Source of the DNA: Anthonomus grandis grandis
Lineage: Eukaryota > Arthropoda > Insecta > Coleoptera > Curculionidae
NCBI RefSeq assembly: GCF_022605725.1
Contig: NC_065549.1
Location: 36,223,690-36,287,689 of the forward strand
Direction: 5' to 3'
Length of the DNA stretch: 64,000 nt
The notes beneath the pieces are model-generated. The model searched no databases and was not told the origin of the DNA. It worked only from the letters and a program-made list of their open reading frames with translations. Positions 59,196-64,000 of the stretch are shown one piece after another. The position numbers and the translations under genes are program-made. Position 1 is the first letter of the stretch, and every line of letters begins with the position of its first letter.

Positions 59196-59249
59196 GAACT
59201 CTGAACGCCGAACTCGGAACGCCTAACCGCTCTCAGTCTGCGCGGGCTC
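59196..59249 (-). repeat. Right TIR of the Harbinger element
   Basis: Partner of 47067-47120, 12.1 kb away. Confidence 0.93.
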
Positions 59250-59322
59250 TAAGCCAGTGATAAAATATATATGGCATTAAATAATTTAAAATGACGATTA
59301 AAATAGGTAATACATTATAATT

Positions 59323-60624
59323 CTGGGCCTTGGTTCTAAAAGGGCCAAAGTCATTTTTTTTAGATTTGGACTCAAGTGCATTTTTGAAATCGTCAAAGAC
59401 CAGATAATTATGTATAATAAGGGCCAAAGTCTATCTATCACAGGAATAAAATTACAAATCCGCTAAAGGCCAATGTCAACATTTCAATTTCAACTCTTTT
59501 TTCAATAAAAGGGCCAATGTGAACATAGGCCCCGGGAATCCAATATTATGTAACTTCTCATAAGGCCAATATCGATATAAATAATTATGTACAGTGATTG
59601 TTGTCCTGGACAAAACAAAAACCATGTAATTTCTGCTATGCTGCTAACGATTATTGAAGAATATTTTAAACGAGAAGGAAGGCATGTCAGCATATATCAC
59701 AAATTTCTTATTCCGGGACATACTCATATGAAAGCCGACCAAATTCATGCAGCCATTGAAAAGGCTAGAAAAAATACCACAGTAAAACTAGAAATTCCTA
59801 CAGACTGGGCCAATTTAATTCGTTTAGTGCCTAGGAAACCCCCAATTTTTGTGCATGAGATGGCTCAGGAAGAATTCTTGAATTTTAAGTCACTCCTTTC
59901 GGGAAAGTTTCAGCACAAAAAAGTTAATACTTTGGGAAACCCTGTTGTTTGGGCTAAAATAAGAGTCATTCACTATTCTACCGAAAATCCTGGTCTGCTG
60001 AAATACAAAACCACTTTTGCTGAAGACGAGCCATATCAAACTTTAAATTTATTAAGAAAATCAACCCGTAATTCCGAAAATGCAATAAAACTTTTCCCTA
60101 TTAATAAAAAACCGTTAGGCATTCCAAAAAATAAAGTACAACATTTGAGGGACTTATTACCATTTATTGATAAAAACAGTCAGCCATACTATCTGCAGTT
60201 TCTTAATGGACTAACTTCTTCTGAGACTGCAATTGATAATCTTGGTGAAAGTGAAGATGATGAAGATTCGCTCTAGGTGCCTATATTTTTATCAAAATGT
60301 ATGTGCAAGTACTTTTACGAAGTTTTTTCTTGTGTTTTTAGTTTCATTTTGATTTTTTTAAGTTGGGCCAAAGTGTTATTAGTTTAATTTATTATTTATT
60401 AAAAAAATGCCAATGTCATTTTTTTTTGAAAAATAAATTTATTTCATACATTTTTAAGATTTTTTTTTTAAACCAATATCCTCTATACCCAAATCAAGCT
60501 TAAGAAAAATATAGAAACCTATCTATGTTGTAAAAACCAAACCTAATGCGACCTCATTACCTTTAAAGTCAATTTGTCAAAAATTTCGATTTATGACTTT
60601 GGCCCTTTTAGAACCAAGCCCCAG
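59323..60624 (+). mobile_element. TIR element carrying a DUF7869-type gene
   Basis: Ends match inverted at 31 of 32 bases (start CTGGGCCTTGGTTCTAAAAG; 59323-59354 and 60593-60624). AATT lies outside both ends (59319-59322 and 60625-60628), which could be a 4-base target duplication or part of a longer palindromic end. GGCCAAWGT-type motifs repeat at about 59346, 59421, 59466, 59509 and 59561 on the left and at about 60366, 60409 and 60598 (inverted) on the right. The 1302-base element holds only the C-terminal half of the gene. Confidence 0.85.
59587..60276 (+). CDS. DUF7869-type protein, C-terminal half
   Basis: An uninterrupted 229-residue frame. Motifs: YSDCCPGQNKNHVISAMLL (residues 2-20), HKFLIPGHTHMKADQIHAAI and IEKARKN (about 38-64), DWANLIRLVPRKPPIF (about 75-90), LQHLRDLLPFID-like stretch (NKVQHLRDLLPFIDKN, about 189-204) and an acidic tail (GESEDDEDSL). 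The first part of the family domain (FDLQ, LPTP, YNLG) is missing, and the frame starts abruptly at subterminal repeat sequence, so this is an internal-deletion derivative. The role is unknown; acidic and His residues in DNC/DCC-GQN and GHTxMxxDxxHxxIEK could bind metal. Known to me only as a domain of unknown function in arthropods. Confidence 0.7.
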   Translation: MYSDCCPGQNKNHVISAMLLTIIEEYFKREGRHVSIYHKFLIPGHTHMKADQIHAAIEKARKNTTVKLEIPTDWANLIRLVPRKPPIFVHEMAQEEFLNFKSLLSGKFQHKKVNTLGNPVVWAKIRVIHYSTENPGLLKYKTTFAEDEPYQTLNLLRKSTRNSENAIKLFPINKKPLGIPKNKVQHLRDLLPFIDKNSQPYYLQFLNGLTSSETAIDNLGESEDDEDSL

Positions 60625-60663
60625 AATTATACGACAAATAAAATTAGAAGGTCTTATCTTTAA

Positions 60664-60927
60664 GGTACATTTGTATCCTATACAAATGAAATTAAGCTAA
60701 TACTGACATCTAGAAATTCAAACTCTCCAAAATTTGAAGTTACAACCGACTGGATTGTTCAAGTAATACCTCTTGAAATAATTAAGCAGGATTTCAAATA
60801 TTCTCCGGTCGAATATTTGTCTCCACTATCTGTTAATAATTATTCTCACAGAAACATGAATGACTGGACTTATTCTGTAACCCAAAAATCAATCCCAAAC
60901 CATTATATTTCCACTGAAAATTCCTAA
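60664..60927 (+). CDS. Unidentified 87-codon open frame
   Basis: An open frame from GGT at 60664 (TAA just before) to TAA 60925-60927, without an ATG until Met65. It contains EIKLILTSRNSNSPKFEV, TDWIVQVIPLEII and FKYSPVEYLSPLSVNNYS. Amino-acid composition is balanced, unlike the Lys/Asn/Phe noise around it. A possible acceptor (ttatctttaag) stands immediately upstream. I do not recognise it. It could be a terminal exon of an unknown gene or a transposon relic. A faint resemblance to the end of a CUB-type domain is not enough to name it. Confidence 0.35.
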   Translation, partial: GTFVSYTNEIKLILTSRNSNSPKFEVTTDWIVQVIPLEIIKQDFKYSPVEYLSPLSVNNYSHRNMNDWTYSVTQKSIPNHYISTENS

Positions 60928-60999
60928 ATATTTTTTTTTAAATAATTTGCTCAATAATAATGAACAGGTTTCTGAAACCATCAAAATGTTCTTACTTAC

Positions 61000-61087
61000 G
61001 TTCTTTCCTTACACATTCATCCAGACCTGGCCTTGTCTGAATTTCATAACCAATCAGATCATCACTGTTTTCTAGCTCCCAAGAATT
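61000..61087 (-). CDS. Host exon, 88 bases, probably same gene as 196-380
   Basis: Bounded by a strong acceptor (attttgttgcag) and a strong donor (gtaagtaag). Only one of three frames is open: NSWELENSDDLIGYEIQTRP, then GLDECVRKE plus one base. The spare base combines with the two spare bases of the exon at 196-380 to give CGT (Arg), so the phases fit. I do not recognise the peptide from TAK1 of other animals, but this region of TAK1, between kinase and coiled coil, is poorly conserved. Exon status is well supported; gene identity is inference. Confidence 0.65.
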
Positions 61088-61149
61088 CTGCAACAAAATA
61101 CCATAAAGTTAGTTAACATTTTCAGCATAATTTGCTGTGAATCTTAGAA

Positions 61150-61592
61150 TATTAAAAGACTAGAATTAGCATTGCCGTGAACTATAGGCAGTTATCACCA
61201 TTAACTTTAACACAACGATTTGCGATCGACGTAACCACTGTTCCGTAACGGCACGCAATAGAGAAATCGGTTTTTGTCTAACTGTTGCCGCAGCCTGCTC
61301 AATACGTGCTATTAGTTCTTCTTATGTGTCGATAGGCGTCTTGAAAACTAAACTTTTAATATACCCCTACAAAAAAAAGTCACATGGATTTAGTTCTGGC
61401 GACCTTGGTGGCCATGCAACTGGTCCATTTCGGCCAATACACCGATTTGGGTAACTTATATCCAAAAATTCGCTCACTTCTCGTCTAAAATGGGCAGGTG
61501 CTCCATCCTGCAGGAGCCACATAGTTTGCCTGATATTCAGTGGCACGTCTTCTAACAAAACAGGCAGATTATTTTGCAAAAAGAAATTTTGC
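61150..61592 (-). pseudogene. mariner-like transposase C-terminal remnant
   Basis: The minus strand reads DVPLNIRQTMWLLQDGAPAH, then CIGRNGPVAWPPRSPELNPC and DFFL. After an in-frame stop the frame continues GYIKSLVFKTPID. Same family style as the element at 45.1-46.0 kb (PLNVRANMWFMHDGAPPH). The N-terminal half is missing at the point where the LINE begins. Confidence 0.78.
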
Positions 61593-61593
61593 A

Positions 61594-64000
61594 AAATCTA
61601 TTATTTTCACCACAATATACAAACCACCATCTGCAAACATTAATAACTTTTTAGACAGCTTTGAGGACATTTTAAGTCTTACCGTACCCTTTTGTGACTA
61701 TCCAATTTTTGTCGGAGACTATAACATTAATTTTCTAAACCAAACTACACCAAAAAATGATTTTGTCAAATTGCTTCAAAATTATGATTTGGAGCAATAT
61801 GTTAAAAACCCTACTCGGTTTAGTCACACTGGAGATAACTCGAGTTTATTAGATCTAATTATAACAAGTAAAACATTCATCCCTGAAAGTTGTGAGGTGG
61901 TACCTATTTCAGAAAGTGTATCTGATCACTGTTTAACTTTTGCATGCTTTAATTTGATTTCAAACAAGCCATTTCAAAAATTTGTTTCTTTTAGAAATTA
62001 TAACGATATTACAGTGGGTGACTTTGAGAGGGACGCTCGAGCACTAAATTGGGATATTATTTATTATATAACTAATATTAATAATAAATTAAACATGTTT
62101 AATTCGTTTATCATGTTTTTACTTAACAAGCATGCTCCCTTGAAACAAAAAAGAATCCAGGATAGGCCATATACACCATGGATTACGAATAACATTAAGT
62201 TGCTAATGAAATTAAGAGATAAGGCCCACAAGAAATATCTACAGCATGGAACCGACGCCAAACTGCAATACTATAGGGAACTTCGAAATACAACTAAACA
62301 TGCCATAGCCCGTGAGAAAATAGCTTACTTTCAATCTCTTTCTACAAAGTCTGGAAGGGATTTTTGGAAATCTGCTGAAAAGTTAAATCTGACCAAAACT
62401 AGAAATACCAATGACATTTTTCAGCTATTTCCAGATCCATCTGCAATAAATAATTATTTTGTAAATTCTAATTCAAGTACATATACTACCTCAGATGAAA
62501 AGGTTAATTTTTATAAACAAAATAGGCATCAATCATTTACCGAGGAGTTAAGGTTTGGTCTGATAGACGAAGAAGCATTAATCCAAATTTTAAATTCTAT
62601 TAGCACTAATGCCACAGGCGAAGACGAGATATCAATAAGAGATATTAAATTATGCTTTCCTTATTGTAAATATGCTTTAATAAATATTATTAATACTTGT
62701 ATTCTAGAAAATAGTTATCCGGACTTATGGAAAAAGTCTATTATTTTACCATTACCAAAAGTTTCAAATCCAGGAGACTTTAAAGATCTTCGACCCATAA
62801 GTATTTTGCCGGCTATATCAAAAATTTTGGAGAAGCACATTTATCAACAGATTGTTTCATTTGTCGAATCTAAAAAAATAATTCCGCCTAGCCAATCTGG
62901 ATTTAGAAAAAATTTTAGCACTAGTACCTGCCTAATTAACTTGGTGAATGATGTAAGGCTTGATCAGGATCGGAAAGAAATCACGTGCCTCTGCCTATTA
63001 GACTTCAGTAAGGCCTTTGACACACTGTGTCACCGGATGTTGTTGGCTAAGCTTCACCATTTTGGTTTTTCTCAGGAAGCTGTAAAATTCTTTGAATCTT
63101 ATCTAGTCGGGCGTGTTCAGAGTACACTTCTTTATAATGGGCCCAACAAAATTAAATCTGATTACATACCGGTGACAACGGGCGTCCCACAGGGGTCGAT
63201 ATTAGGGCCATTATTGTTTTCATTATACGTTGCAGATATGAACAAAGAGGTTATAAATTCCAAAATGCAACAGTTTGCTGATGATTCCCAACTGAACATT
63301 TCATTTAATCAAGATCTATTGCAGCATTTTCAGAAAAATCTTAATGATGACCTAAAAAAAATTCGAAGTTTTGCAAATAATCATAATCTTAAGCTAAATG
63401 CTGCAAAATCATGTGTAATATTGTTGGGAGAGAACAAAGCCAGAATAGCAAATATTAATCAACATTTAAATATTATGATAGATAATGAAAGGTTGCCTGT
63501 TGTCACAGAAGTCAAGAATTTAGGTGTTTACCTTGACACAAGATTAACTTTCGAAACGCATATAAAAAAGAAACTTTGCATTGCCTATTTAAGATTGAAG
63601 AAAATATATCAAGTAAACAGATTTTTGCCCTCAACAACAAAATACTATTTATGTAACTCTCTTGTTTTATCTTTGTTGGATTATGGTGACATCATTTATC
63701 ACAGCTCTTTGACTAACAGAATTTCTAAATCTATTCAGAAGTTGCAAAATGCGTGTTTGCGATTTTCATATAATATTTTGTATAGAGATCATATTACTCC
63801 ACACTTAAATAAACACTCAATATTATCTATGGCTAATCGACGTACGCTACATTTAACCAATTTATAGAGTTTTAAAATCCAAGCAACCGCCATATTTATA
63901 TCAACTTTTCATATCTAGAGATCACTATCACCAAACTCGCTATACTGGCAATTTTCTTGTACCGCAACACCGTTCTGCAAATTTCCAAAAATCCTTTGCT
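61594..64000 (+). mobile_element. CR1/Jockey-like LINE running off the window
   Basis: A 5'-truncated copy starting in the endonuclease (IIFTTIYKPPSANINNFLDS) at about 61594 and continuing beyond base 64000. It abuts the mariner-like remnant. The long open RT frame makes it the best-preserved LINE coding region here. Confidence 0.85.
61594..64000 (+). pseudogene. LINE endonuclease/RT, 5'-truncated, one frameshift
   Basis: Endonuclease part with VGDYNINFLNQTTPKNDF, NPTRFSHTGDNSSLLDLIIT and SESVSDHCLTFACF. Linker with HAPLKQKRIQDRPYTPWITN. RT with LPLPKVSNPGDFKDLRPIS near 62750, LLDFSKAFDTLCHRM near 63000, TTGVPQGSILGPLLFSLYV near 63180 and FADDSQLNISF near 63270. Thumb and C-terminal region to 63867, where a one-base frameshift occurs; the other frame carries on (VLKSKQPPYLYQLF) to the window edge. 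The open frame extends upstream to 61540 only because the antisense mariner remnant happens to be open. RT catalytic residues are intact. Confidence 0.88.

Larger units (their letters stand above)
47067..59249 (-). mobile_element. PIF/Harbinger element expanded by nested insertions
   Basis: A 54-base terminal inverted repeat (start GAGCCCGCGCAGACTGAGAG) at 47067-47120 matches 59196-59249 with two mismatches. TAA lies outside both ends (47064-47066 and 59250-59252), the usual 3-base Harbinger duplication. Inside, on the minus strand, are the transposase exons at 59060-58798, 50160-49739 and 47690-47291. On the plus strand is a BESS-type partner gene at 58173-58713. Without its guests (47699-49730 and about 50331-58169) the element would be roughly 2.3 kb. 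Confidence 0.9.

Noticed and set aside
1..64000. tRNA, rRNA, CRISPR array, riboswitch or bacterial-type operon
   Set aside because: None seen; the base composition, introns and transposon families are those of an animal nuclear genome.

Overview
The window looks like a large, AT-rich, transposon-filled intron of an insect (arthropod) genome; the mix of piggyBac, pogo, Tc1, hAT, Harbinger and LINE elements would suit a beetle, but the order is an inference. Only two short stretches look like host exons, both on the minus strand. The one at 196-380 reads like the C-terminal TAB-binding segment of the MAP kinase kinase kinase TAK1. The one at 61000-61087 is a perfectly bounded 88-base exon in a compatible splice phase. 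If they are neighbours, about 60.6 kb of intron lies between them, and nearly everything else here is mobile DNA inside it.

Layout. 0.7-4.7 kb: three LINE fragments. 7.15-9.49 kb: a decayed hAT element with an exact 8-base target duplication. 10.1-13.8 kb: a broken multi-exon gene of the DUF7869 type, split by a LINE. 14.0-17.8 kb: RTE-like and CR1/Jockey-like LINE copies. 19.1-21.2 kb: RTE-like and piggyBac remnants. 21.9-25.8 kb: a LINE carrying a nested pogo-like element with perfect 24-base inverted repeats and a PHD-like finger. 26.4-30.5 kb: RTE-like, hAT, mariner-like and LINE remnants. 31.3-33.7 kb and 37.9-40.4 kb: two piggyBac elements ending at TTAA. 34.1-37.4 kb: LINE remains interrupted by a 959-base nonautonomous hAT. 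43.1-46.6 kb: a second DUF7869 remnant, then a mariner-like element with inverted repeats of about 440 bases. 47.07-59.25 kb: one Harbinger element swollen to 12 kb by nested insertions. 59.3-60.6 kb: a compact element with 32-base inverted repeats carrying a DUF7869 open frame. 61.2-64 kb: a mariner-like remnant abutting a LINE with a long RT frame that runs off the window.

The strongest lead for something undescribed is the DUF7869 family. It is present three times. One copy lies between near-perfect inverted terminal repeats with a family of GGCCAAWGT subterminal repeats and a possible 4-base AATT target duplication. The protein has spaced acidic motifs (FDLQ, DNCGxQN, IEK) that could be a DDE-type transposase core. 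A second lead is a 2-kb element with long inverted repeats and an 8-base duplication (47.7-49.7 kb) that fits no superfamily I can name.

Insertions order themselves. The Harbinger came first; then a LINE entered its intron and the long-repeat element entered its transposase; then a nearly intact Tc1 and an LTR-retrotransposon fragment entered the LINE. Most coding copies carry stops, frameshifts or lost catalytic residues. The exceptions closest to intact are the Tc1 transposase (one frameshift near its start), the C-terminal DUF7869 frame, and the RT at the right edge. I saw no tRNA, rRNA, CRISPR array or origin.
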